Source of the DNA: an uncultured Eggerthellaceae bacterium
GTDB taxonomy: Bacteria > Actinomycetota > Coriobacteriia > Coriobacteriales > Eggerthellaceae
Direction: 5' to 3'
DNA: 64,000 bases
Assembly (NCBI GenBank): GCA_958454405.1
Contig: CAUEBO010000007.1
Coordinates: forward strand, 1-64,000
Positions 26,431 to 34,148 of the stretch are shown piece after piece. The translations under genes and the position numbers were made by a program. The stretch's first letter is position 1, and each line of letters opens with the position of its first letter. The notes under the pieces were generated by a model, which did not search any database, was not told where the DNA came from, and saw only the letters and a program-made list of their open reading frames with translations.

Positions 26431-27348
26431 CTATCCCTGCTTGCGCTGCTTGGCGCGCTCGCGCTCGTTCTGCTTGCGGGCCTTCTCCTCGGCCCGCGCG
26501 GCCGCTTTGGCGGCGGCCTTCTCGGCCTTGGCCTGCTTGCTCGCCGCCGCGGCGGCGGCCTTCTCGGCCTTGGCCTCCTCGTCCATGCCCAAGCCGAAGA
26601 ACTCGCCAAGGCGCGCGAGCGTGCTCTTGGCGGCCTGGCTCTCGGCCTCCTTCTTCGTGCGGCCCGTTCCACGGGCCAGCCCCTGCGTGCCCGCGAACAC
26701 CTGCGCGACGAACGTGCGGTCGTGCGGCGGCCCCTGCGTTTCCACGAGCTTGTACGTGGGCGTGATCCCGTCTTCCTGCAGCTTCTCCTGGAGCGCGCTC
26801 TTGGGGTTCTCGGGCTCGCTCGCCATGTCGAAGGACATGCGCGGAATGAGCGTCTGCTCGACGAACGACTGGGCCGCGGCGATTCCGCCGTCCAGGAACA
26901 GCGCGGCCACCACGGCCTCGTACACGTTCTCGAGCGCGGAGTGCAGGCCGCGCTTGCCCGTGCCCGTCTCGGAGGAGCCGAACACGATGATGTCGGCGAA
27001 CCCGAGCCGATCGGCCACGTCCGACAGGCTCGCGCCCGACACGAGCGCCACCTTGATGCGCGTGAGCCCGCCCTCGTCCAGGTCGTGGAAGCGATGGAAG
27101 GCGATGGCCGCCACGATGGCGCCCAGGATGCTGTCGCCCAAAAACTCGAGGCGCTCGTAGGAGTACTTGACCGATTTGCCCTCGGTGGCCGAGGGGTGCG
27201 TGATGGCGGACAGCAGCAGCCGCTCGTCTTCGAATCGGTAGTCCAGGATCTCCTGCGCTCTGTTCAGCTTGCGACGCTGCTCGTCGCTCAGCGTCATGGG
27301 GTCGTCATGCGATTTCATGTGTTCGCCGGTTTCCTTGAAGGGGCTCAC
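26431..27348 (-). CDS. rnc: Ribonuclease III
   Basis: A 305-residue RNase III that cleaves double-stranded RNA, including rRNA precursors. The catalytic signature is ERLEFLGDSILGAIV, with further acidic residues around LENVYEAVVAALFLDGG. The dsRNA-binding domain contains ALQEKLQEDGITPTYK. After the usual end (about residue 250) there is a roughly 50-residue Ala/Lys/Glu-rich tail, probably disordered or helical and basic. The start is ambiguous: a GTG at 27348 overlaps the plsX stop (GTGA), while ATG at 27318 has AAGGAA 12 bases upstream. Confidence 0.95.
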   Translation of the reverse strand: MSPFKETGEHMKSHDDPMTLSDEQRRKLNRAQEILDYRFEDERLLLSAITHPSATEGKSVKYSYERLEFLGDSILGAIVAAIAFHRFHDLDEGGLTRIKVALVSGASLSDVADRLGFADIIVFGSSETGTGKRGLHSALENVYEAVVAALFLDGGIAAAQSFVEQTLIPRMSFDMASEPENPKSALQEKLQEDGITPTYKLVETQGPPHDRTFVAQVFAGTQGLARGTGRTKKEAESQAAKSTLARLGEFFGLGMDEEAKAEKAAAAAASKQAKAEKAAAKAAARAEEKARKQNERERAKQRKQG

Positions 27349-28379
27349 GCGTTTTGCCGTCCGTCCCCTATTGTAGCTGAGGCGCTGGTGGAAGCCACGG
27401 TCTGCGCGATTATTTCAGAAACGCCCGTCCGCACGATGCCGGCGGCGGTGAGCACGCCGTTCTTCACTGCCAGCGCGCTCGACGAGCCGTGCCCGACGAT
27501 GCAGGCGCCCTTGACGCCCAGAAGCGGCGCGCCGCCGTACGTGTCGGGGCTCACCTGCACCATGAGCTGCTTGAGTCCCCCTTTGATGGCAAGCGCCCCC
27601 AGCTTCGTGAGCGGCGTGGCGAGCATGATGTCTTTGAGCGTTTTGAACAGGGTCTTCGATGTGCCCTCGATGGTCTTCAGGCACACGTTGCCGGTGAATC
27701 CATCGGTGACGATGACATCGTAGGTTGCCGCCAAGATGTCGCCGCCCTCGGCGTTGCCGGCGAAGTTCGGCAGGCGCTCGGAAAGCAGGCGATGGGCCTC
27801 TTGGGCGAACTGCGAGCCCTTGGTGTCCTCCTCGCCGATGTTGAGCAACGCCGCGCGCGGATGCTCGATGTGCAGGATCTTCTCGGCGTAAATGGACGCC
27901 ATCTGGGCGAACTGCACGAGGTACTCGGGCTTGCAATCGGCGTTCGCGCCGACGTCGCACATGACGACGGGGCGCACGGGCGACGGGATGACCGTTGCCA
28001 GCGCCGGGCGCGCAACGCCTTTCACGCGGCCCATGACGAGCGTCCCGGCGGCAAGGCATGCCCCGGTCGACCCGGCGGAGAAGAAGCCTTGCGCGGCGCC
28101 CTCCTTCACCAGGCGGCAGCCGACGACGATGGACGAGTCCTTCTTGGCGCGCACGGCGTTGGCGGGATGCTCGGCCATGCCGATGACCTCGGCGGCGGCG
28201 CGCGCCTCGCACCGCTCGTGCGCCGCCGCGAACGGCTCGACGACCTCGGCCGGGCCGCACAGGATCACGGACAGGGCCGCATCGGCGGCAAGGGCGTCGG
28301 CAACGCCCTCCAGAACCACGTCGGGCGCATGGTCGCCCCCCATGGCGTCGACGGCGATGGTTACCTTGTCGTATGGCAT
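27345..28379 (-). CDS. plsX: Phosphate acyltransferase PlsX
   Basis: A 344-residue PlsX, starting MPYDKVTIAVDAMGGDHAPD. It makes acyl-phosphate from acyl-ACP, which PlsY (partial gene at the right edge) transfers to glycerol-3-phosphate. Family blocks include GFFSAGSTGACLAAGTL, CDVGANADCKPEYLVQFA and DGFTGNVCLKTIEGTSK. The gene lies between rpmF and rnc in the conserved rpmF-plsX-rnc order. A GTGA overlap links it to rnc. Confidence 0.96.
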   Translation of the reverse strand: MPYDKVTIAVDAMGGDHAPDVVLEGVADALAADAALSVILCGPAEVVEPFAAAHERCEARAAAEVIGMAEHPANAVRAKKDSSIVVGCRLVKEGAAQGFFSAGSTGACLAAGTLVMGRVKGVARPALATVIPSPVRPVVMCDVGANADCKPEYLVQFAQMASIYAEKILHIEHPRAALLNIGEEDTKGSQFAQEAHRLLSERLPNFAGNAEGGDILAATYDVIVTDGFTGNVCLKTIEGTSKTLFKTLKDIMLATPLTKLGALAIKGGLKQLMVQVSPDTYGGAPLLGVKGACIVGHGSSSALAVKNGVLTAAGIVRTGVSEIIAQTVASTSASATIGDGRQNA

Positions 28380-28578
28380 AGTGAGACCTCACTCTCGCGA
28401 ACGTTCGGCGAGAGGCCTTGAGGCCCCGATATCGGCACGCGTCCACGCAAGGCGAAGCTCATCTTGCTTGAGGAACGCGCTTTTGCTTGCAGAAGACGGC
28501 GTGCAAGGGCGAGATCAGGGGCGTCAAAGCCTCGCGGCATCGGCGGGGCCCGCCAGCAGGGAGACGGCGGGACCTACC

Positions 28579-28627
28579 AAAAAAGCCTCCCGGCGCTTCG
28601 CGCAAGGCGCGATGTGCGGGGAGGCTT
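28579..28627 (-). terminator. Rho-independent terminator of rpmF
   Basis: On the minus strand an AAGCCTCC/GGAGGCTT stem with further GC pairing inside closes a hairpin, followed by a run of six T (28584-28579). It lies about 35 bases past the rpmF stop and separates rpmF from plsX. Confidence 0.85.
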
Positions 28628-28662
28628 GTCGGTGCGCAGACGTGCATGCGCGGACGAGAGGC

Positions 28663-28842
28663 TTATTCCGTCTCGATGACTTCGCGGTTCTTGTAGAAGC
28701 CGCAGTTCGGGCACACGCGATGCGGAAGCTTGGCCTCGCCGCACTGCGGGCACACGGAACGCGAAGGCGCCGCGATCTTGTCGTTGGTGCTGCGGCGGGC
28801 ATGCGTGCGGGCGCGGCCCATTTTACGCTTAGGTACTGCCAT
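28663..28842 (-). CDS. rpmF: 50S ribosomal protein bL32
   Basis: A 59-residue protein, starting MAVPKRKMGRARTHARR and carrying the zinc-ribbon cysteines in VCPQCGEA and VCPNCGFYKN (both CXXC pairs intact, so the zinc-binding form). It is a structural protein of the large subunit. AGAAGGAG eight bases upstream fixes the start. In most bacteria it directly follows the DUF177 (yceD) gene; here that gene is 17 kb away at 45979. It has its own promoter and terminator. Confidence 0.96.
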   Translation of the reverse strand: MAVPKRKMGRARTHARRSTNDKIAAPSRSVCPQCGEAKLPHRVCPNCGFYKNREVIETE

Positions 28843-28914
28843 GATCTATGCTCCTTCTGTAAGCCGAGCGAATTCCGTCCGCTCGTCCTCGCTTAAGTTT
28901 TCACGCGAAACGGT

Positions 28915-28943
28915 ATAGTACCAAAGGTTTTATCCTTGCGCAA
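28915..28943 (-). promoter_or_regulatory. Promoter of rpmF
   Basis: On the minus strand TTGCGC (28943-28938) and TACTAT (28920-28915) are 17 bases apart. The predicted leader is about 65 bases. This dedicated promoter fits rpmF having been separated from its usual upstream partner. Confidence 0.55.
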
Positions 28944-29012
28944 GGCCCCATCAGCGCATTTCGTCGAATGTCACAGGCGCTCCACACGACGGCGAGAAGG
29001 CCCGCGGCCGCG

Positions 29013-30341
29013 CTATGCGGCGTCGGGGCTTCCGCACATCCCCACGAACAGCACGGCGCCCTGCGGGGAGCGCACCTCGTAGAGGAACGGCCGGTCGAGG
29101 TTGAATTCGAGCTCGCCCACGAGCGTTGGGTCGGGCAGCGCCGACATCTCCATGATGTCCACCTTCGTGTACGCGGCGGCCTCAACGCCGTTCTCGTCCA
29201 GGCCGATATGGCTCTCCTGCAGCACGCTCGACACGCAGGCATCCGCGTCGGAGAGGTTCGAGAAGTCGGCGCGATCGTCGAACGCCGCGGACATGCCCAT
29301 GCGCTGCAGAGCCGCGATCAGGCCGTACGAACGATCGAACGAGAACTTGGGCACGCGGTACGTGATGTAGGCCTCGTCCGTGTCCTCGGCCGTGAACGCC
29401 TCCTCGAGCGCGGCTGCGTCGGCCAGCAGGGCGCGCGCGTCGACCCCCTCGGCCGGCAGCACGAACGTCATCTCGCTGCCGTCGGCGAACCCGAGGCTCG
29501 CGCGCGTGTAGGCGTCCGTGGCACGGTACTCCCGCGGCTTGTCGAGACGCTGCTCCATGAAGGAGGCGTCCGCATCGCCTTCTACGGCATGGAACGCGCC
29601 CGTCTCGGTGGCGTCGGTTTCGAAGGGCGAGGCCCATTCGCTTTTGAAGTAGAGGGCGCTCATGAGGGAGAGCAGCATGCCCTCCTGGGTTTCAACCTGC
29701 GGCGCGATGGTGCCTTCGGTGGATTCGGCGATCCAGTTGCCCATGGCCTCGTTCGCGCCGGGCGTGCCGAACCGCGCCGTGTAGAGCGAGGCGCTGAAGT
29801 TCTCGACAACCGCATCGAGGAAGCCCTGCCGGTACTCCGCGCCCTCGCGCAGCCACACCGAGTTCGCCAGCCTGACGTCCGCGCCGCTGCCCGCCATGAG
29901 CAGGTTTTGGAGATGCCCGCACTGCTCGGCCGTCGCCGTCGCGTCGCCCCCGCCGAGCACGGCGCCGATCTCGTCGGCCGTGTCGCCCGCCGCGCCGAGG
30001 CGCGTCATGGCGAGCGCGTAGTACAGGCTGATAGGCGAGTAGTTCTCGTTGGCCTCGCCGGGAGTCGCCGAGCCGTCGTCGCCCGCCAGCACCGCCGCGG
30101 CGCTGCGGTAGGAGAACCCGGAGAGCTCGTCGAGGAAGGCGTCGTCCACCGGGTTTTCCGCGCGCAGCTTCTCCTGCGCCTCGAAGTCGTCGGGGTCGGG
30201 CTTCGCCGGATAGCCCGTCTGCGTCACGCGGGTGGCGCCGTCGAACTCGTCCCCCGACACGGAGCACCCCGCGAGCCCGAGCCCGCAGGCGAGCGCTCCC
30301 ACGGCGAAAAAGACGATGATCTTGCGCAGCGGATGCCCCAT
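29013..30341 (-). CDS. Secreted serpin (serine protease inhibitor) lipoprotein
   Basis: A 442-residue serpin with a lipoprotein signal (VFFAVGALACGLGLAGC, lipidated Cys26), so probably anchored on the outer face of the membrane. Family blocks include NYSPISLYYALAMTRLGA, LANSVWLREGAEYR, ALYFKSEWASPF and the C-terminal FNLDRPFLYEVRSPQGAVLF. The reactive-loop hinge reads ENGVEAAAYT, matching the EEGTEAAA-type pattern of inhibitory serpins. Counting from the hinge places P1-P1' at Met399-Ser400 (codons 29147-29142), the same pair as in alpha-1-antitrypsin, which suggests elastase-like targets. GGAGGG before ATG 30341 fixes the start. It stands alone between rpmF and an ABC exporter. Confidence 0.9.
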   Translation of the reverse strand: MGHPLRKIIVFFAVGALACGLGLAGCSVSGDEFDGATRVTQTGYPAKPDPDDFEAQEKLRAENPVDDAFLDELSGFSYRSAAAVLAGDDGSATPGEANENYSPISLYYALAMTRLGAAGDTADEIGAVLGGGDATATAEQCGHLQNLLMAGSGADVRLANSVWLREGAEYRQGFLDAVVENFSASLYTARFGTPGANEAMGNWIAESTEGTIAPQVETQEGMLLSLMSALYFKSEWASPFETDATETGAFHAVEGDADASFMEQRLDKPREYRATDAYTRASLGFADGSEMTFVLPAEGVDARALLADAAALEEAFTAEDTDEAYITYRVPKFSFDRSYGLIAALQRMGMSAAFDDRADFSNLSDADACVSSVLQESHIGLDENGVEAAAYTKVDIMEMSALPDPTLVGELEFNLDRPFLYEVRSPQGAVLFVGMCGSPDAA

Positions 30342-30575
30342 GGCGTCCCTCCGTTCAACCGGCGCGCGGCGCGCGCGTTTGGCGTCGCGCACCAGTATCG
30401 CATAGATCGAACCAGGATTCGCGCGCGTCCGACGCTCTATGCGACGGCCGCACACCGAGCGTGCGGCCGCGCGGGCGAATGGTGCCGAGCATGGAGCCGC
30501 AGCCTTCAGGAGCGTTTGAACAGGGGCGCTCTCTTCCGATTACGAGCACGTTGGATCTTCCTCCACAGCCGCTCG

Positions 30576-30732
30576 AAACGCACGGTTTCCGCCGCAATGT
30601 TGCGTTCAGCCACGCGCCTGTTATTTCCACTCGAAGGTGAACTGGGGAAACGCGCGCGCACTGTCTCATCGAGCGCAACCAAGCCCGAAAGGAGCCACCA
30701 AAACGCAACATTGCGGCGAAAACCGTGCGTTT
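30576..30732. mobile_element. MITE-like element, family 1, copy 1
   Basis: A 157-bp element bounded by 31-bp terminal inverted repeats (30576-30606 and 30702-30732) that differ at one position, beginning AAACGCACGGTTT. It has no coding capacity. A second copy of exactly the same length lies at 43402-43558. No target-site duplication is obvious. It is the type of short palindrome-ended element mobilised in trans by a transposase; none is present in the window. Confidence 0.75.
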
Positions 30733-30770
30733 GACCCGTCCCCGGGTAGCGGCACAGGTTGGCGCAGTAA

Positions 30771-30885
30771 GTCAGCGAGCCACTCTGGCGCTCGAGATCG
30801 TGGGGATGGCGGAGGCGTGGCGTGCTTTGGTACGCGAGCCTCCGGTATCGCTGCGAGATCGGGCGCTAGAGCAGCCCGCAGCGTC
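30771..30885 (-). repeat. Dispersed 3'-UTR repeat, copy 1
   Basis: A 115-bp element sharing its ends (GTCAGCGAG and CGCAGCGTC) and a central hairpin with copies at 51684-51799 and 63483-63597. The hairpin here is GCGTGC-TTTG-GTACGC. It begins about 18 bases past the ABC exporter stop (30904), on the 3' side of the minus-strand gene. Function unknown; a terminator or mRNA 3'-end element is possible. Confidence 0.7.
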
Positions 30886-30903
30886 GGCGCGCTCCATCGG
30901 CCC

Positions 30904-32769
30904 TCAGGCCGACGGAACGTGCTTCGCCCCGAACTGCATCTCGTAGTAGCGGGCGTACGTGCCGCCCAGCTCCAGCAGCTCGTCGTGGGTGCCCTGCTCC
31001 ACCACGACGCCGTCCTCCACCACGGCGATGAGGTCGGCGCTGCGGATGGTGGACAGGCGGTGCGCGATGACGAGCGTGGTGCGACCTTCGGAGAGCCGCT
31101 CCAGCGACGCCTGGATGGCCCGCTCGCTCTCGTTGTCGAGCGCGCTCGTGGCCTCGTCCAAGATGAGGATGCGCGGGTTGCGCAAGAACACGCGCGCGAT
31201 GGCGATGCGCTGCTTCTGCCCGCCCGACAGCCGCGCGCCGCGCTCGCCCACGAACGTGTCGTAGCCGTCCGGCAGCCCCATGACGAACTCGTGGATGTTC
31301 GCGGCCCGCGCCGCCTCCACGATCTCGGCGTCCGTGGCGTCGGGCTTGCCGTAGGCGATGTTCTCGCGCACGGTGCCTCCGAACAGGTACACGTCCTGCT
31401 GCACGATGCCGATGGCCTCGCGCAGCGTTTCCACCGTCACGTCGCGCACGTCGATGCCGTCGATCTCCACCGCGCCCGAACTCGGATCGTAGAAGCGCGG
31501 AAGCAGCGAGCACGTGGTGGTCTTGCCGCCGCCCGACGGCCCCACGAGCGCCACGGTCGTCCCCGCCGGTATGGCCAGGTCCAAGCCGCGCAGCACCTCG
31601 TGCTCTCCGTCGTAGCTGAAGCGCACGTCGCGGTAGCGCACTTCCCCGCGCACACGGCCGTCCGCCTGCCCGCGCCCGACCTCGGCCGCGGCCAGCGACA
31701 GCGCCCCGGGGCGGTTGCGCACGTCGGGCCGCACGGCCAGCACCTCCATGAAGCGGCGGAAACCCGCGTAGCCCTTCTGGAACTGCTCGGTGAAGTTGAT
31801 GAGCTGCTCGATGGGCGACAGGAAGATGCCGATGTACAGGGCGTAGATGGCCAGTTCGGTGACGGCCAGGCCGCCCGTGGCCACGAAGTAGCCGCCGCCC
31901 ACGATGGTCACGGTGTACAGCACGCCCGTGAACACCGAGTTCACCGCATGGAACGCGCCCATGAACCGATACGAGCTCTCCTTGGTGTCCACGAAGCGCT
32001 CGTTCGTGCGGCCGAACTTCCCTATCTCCACGCCCTCGTTGCCGAACGACTTCACCACGCGGATGCCGCCGAGCGAATCCTGCAGGCGCGCGTTGATGTC
32101 GGCCATCTTCTTGCGGTTCTCCGTGAAGATGACGCGCTTCTTGTAGTTGCGCCAGAACGCATAGGCCGCCATGACCGCCGTGGCCGCCAGCATGATGGCC
32201 GTGAGCGGCACGTTGATCATGAACAGCAGCACGAAGGAGCCCACGATCTTCAGGATGCAGATGAACAGGTTCTCCGGCCCGTGGTGCGCCAGCTCCGAGA
32301 TGTCGAACAGATCGGTCAAGAGCTTGCTCATCATCTCGCCGGTGTTGTTGCGGTCATAGTAGGAGAAGCTCAGGCGCTGGTACTGCTTGAACAGGTCCAT
32401 GCGCATGTCGGCCTCCATGCGCGCGCCCATGATGTGGCCCCACGCCGTGATGAAGTACTGGCAGGCCGTGCGCAGGGCGTACAGCAACGCGAACCCGAGC
32501 GTTATCCAGCCGAGCGTCGACAGGATCACCTCGGGCGCCTCCAGGAAGAACTCCTTGGTGAAGAAGCTCAGGAACTGCGGGAAAGCCAGATCGACCGCCG
32601 CGAGCACCGAGGCGCACACGAGGTCGAAGAAGAACAGGAACTTGTAGGGCTTGTAATAGGTGATGAAGCGCGCGAACACGTCGCGCGCCGACACGCGGGG
32701 CTCGTCGGCCGAGGGGGCCGATGCGGCCCGGGTTTGGGTTGATGAGGTTCGTTTCGTTTCCATGCCCAT
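30904..32769 (-). CDS. ABC exporter, fused permease-ATPase
   Basis: A 621-residue half-transporter: membrane domain with six segments (for example LFFFDLVCASVLAAVDLAF), the type-1 exporter coupling region (SLGGIRVVKSFGNE), then the ATPase with Walker A LVGPSGGGKTTTCSLLPRF, signature RLSGGQKQRIAIARVFLRNP and Walker B ILILDEATSALDN. Such proteins dimerise to export lipids, drugs or peptides. The start MGMETKRTSS (32769) is adopted; ATG at 32805 overlaps the ClC stop (ATGA) and would add 12 residues by translational coupling. A dispersed repeat follows its stop codon. Confidence 0.92.
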   Translation of the reverse strand: MGMETKRTSSTQTRAASAPSADEPRVSARDVFARFITYYKPYKFLFFFDLVCASVLAAVDLAFPQFLSFFTKEFFLEAPEVILSTLGWITLGFALLYALRTACQYFITAWGHIMGARMEADMRMDLFKQYQRLSFSYYDRNNTGEMMSKLLTDLFDISELAHHGPENLFICILKIVGSFVLLFMINVPLTAIMLAATAVMAAYAFWRNYKKRVIFTENRKKMADINARLQDSLGGIRVVKSFGNEGVEIGKFGRTNERFVDTKESSYRFMGAFHAVNSVFTGVLYTVTIVGGGYFVATGGLAVTELAIYALYIGIFLSPIEQLINFTEQFQKGYAGFRRFMEVLAVRPDVRNRPGALSLAAAEVGRGQADGRVRGEVRYRDVRFSYDGEHEVLRGLDLAIPAGTTVALVGPSGGGKTTTCSLLPRFYDPSSGAVEIDGIDVRDVTVETLREAIGIVQQDVYLFGGTVRENIAYGKPDATDAEIVEAARAANIHEFVMGLPDGYDTFVGERGARLSGGQKQRIAIARVFLRNPRILILDEATSALDNESERAIQASLERLSEGRTTLVIAHRLSTIRSADLIAVVEDGVVVEQGTHDELLELGGTYARYYEMQFGAKHVPSA

Positions 32770-32801
32770 TATTGTACGCCTACCTTCCCTTTCCGCGCGC
32801 C

Positions 32802-34148
32802 TCATCCTTGGGGCGCATCGGGTTCGTCGCTCTCGTTGCGTTCGCCGCGCGCGCCATGCCGGATAGGCGGTTCGTCCTTGGCCTCTGCCCCATCCTTGGC
32901 GCGGCGGCCTTTGCGGCGCTTGCGGTCCTTGAGGGCCGTGACGCCGCGGCCGAACATGCCCACGTCCGCGCTGAGCAGGTAGGCGGGCAGCACGGCGAGC
33001 GCGGCCCACGGGGCGGCGGCCCAGCCGAACGCCTCCGCCGACAGCAGCACCGCGGCCAGCGGGCAGCGCGCGGCGGCCGCGAAGAATGCCGAGGCGCCCA
33101 TGGCCGCCGCGAACGAGGGTGCGGCGCCCAGAGGCCCCGCGCACGTGGCCCCCAGAAGCGCGCCTACGCTGAGCGCCGGCATCACCTCGCCGCCCTTGAA
33201 GCCGACGCCGAGGGTGAGCGCCGTGAGCAGCGCCTTCACGGCGAAGTCGAAGGTTCCCGCATTCCCGGAGAAGGCGCCGTCCAGAAGCGCGAGCCCCGAG
33301 CCCTCGAAGCGCTGCCACCCGAACGCAAGCACGAGCGCGCACAAAAGCGCGCCGCCCGCGGCCGCCACGAACGCGGGGTGGGCGCGCGCCCGGCAAAACG
33401 TCCGACGGAGCGCGCGCAGCGACCAGCCGAACGCGGTGCCGGCCGCGGCGCTCGCCACGCCCACGAGCACGCAGAGCGCGCCCGCGCTCCACGACGCGTC
33501 CGGGATGGCCGCCTCGGGAAGCGCGTAGCCGCTGGAAAGCGGCAGGGCGACGAGCCATGCGGCGAAGGAGGCCGCGAGCACGGCCGGCAGGCGGCGCGCG
33601 ACGGCGCCGTCGAAGCGCACGAGCTCGAGCGCGAACGCCGCGCCGGCGAGCGGAGCCGCGAACAGGGCCGAGAACGCGGCCGCCATGCCGCACGCCGCCG
33701 TCCAGCCGCGACGGGCCTCGCCCGTCTCGCGCCCTGCGATCGGCTCCACGCGCACGAGCCTGCCCAGCCCCGACGCGGCCGAGGAGGACATGGCGAGCGC
33801 CGTGGCTGTGGCCCCCGCCGATCCGCCGCCGAGCACCGTGAGGAACGTGCAGGCCAGCGCCGCGGGCGCGAGGGCCAGCGGCACGGGGTCGTCGTCGCGC
33901 ACGTCCTCCACCACCGATCCGGGCTGGGCGCCCAGCGGCAGCCGCAGCAGCCGGAACATCCCGATGGAAGCCGCGCCCAGAACCGGCAGGGCGAAGACGA
34001 GGTAGGGAAAGCGCGCGGAAAGCGCGGAGGCCGCCGCCAGCGCGAGGGTGGCCAAGGCGGCCGCGAGCGCCCCGGCCGCGCCGACGGCGAGGGCGAACGC
34101 GGCGTGCCTTGCCAGCTGCCCGGTCAGGCGGGCCGCAGCGCGCCTCAC
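32802..34148 (-). CDS. ClC-family protein lacking the gating glutamate
   Basis: A 448-residue polytopic ClC-fold protein, a diverged paralogue of the adjacent upstream gene. Shared blocks: FGWQRFEGSGLALLDGAFSG, then KGGEVMPALSVGALLG, the counterpart of the ClC filter motif. At the place of the GREGP-type motif the partner reads GGGSVGKEAAALQMG, while this protein reads GGGSAGATATALAMSS, so the external gating glutamate is replaced by Thr. Loss of this residue uncouples proton exchange in studied ClC proteins, giving channel-like flux. A GTG start at 34148 overlaps the partner's stop (GTGA). A basic/acidic hydrophilic tail ends the protein. Confidence 0.82.
   Translation of the reverse strand: MRRAAARLTGQLARHAAFALAVGAAGALAAALATLALAAASALSARFPYLVFALPVLGAASIGMFRLLRLPLGAQPGSVVEDVRDDDPVPLALAPAALACTFLTVLGGGSAGATATALAMSSSAASGLGRLVRVEPIAGRETGEARRGWTAACGMAAAFSALFAAPLAGAAFALELVRFDGAVARRLPAVLAASFAAWLVALPLSSGYALPEAAIPDASWSAGALCVLVGVASAAAGTAFGWSLRALRRTFCRARAHPAFVAAAGGALLCALVLAFGWQRFEGSGLALLDGAFSGNAGTFDFAVKALLTALTLGVGFKGGEVMPALSVGALLGATCAGPLGAAPSFAAAMGASAFFAAAARCPLAAVLLSAEAFGWAAAPWAALAVLPAYLLSADVGMFGRGVTALKDRKRRKGRRAKDGAEAKDEPPIRHGARGERNESDEPDAPQG

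Larger units (their letters stand above)
30342..30903. other. Noncoding region with one MITE-like element and one dispersed repeat
   Basis: 562 bases between the serpin and the ABC exporter. Holds the MITE-like element 30576-30732 and dispersed-repeat copy 30771-30885, listed separately. Bases 30342-30575 presumably include the serpin promoter, but no clear hexamers were found. No gene is evident; the reading frames here are translations of the repeats. Confidence 0.6.

Noticed and set aside
22873..27723. Very long plus-strand reading frame (about 1,600 codons) opposite smc, rnc and plsX
   Set aside because: Antisense to three well-supported genes; composition is rich in Arg, His and Gly with no domain, as expected from stop-poor antisense frames in high-GC DNA.
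30355..30711. Short minus-strand frame resembling another at 43121-43567
   Set aside because: The resemblance comes from the shared MITE-like repeat, not from a protein family; the similarity falls within the element boundaries.
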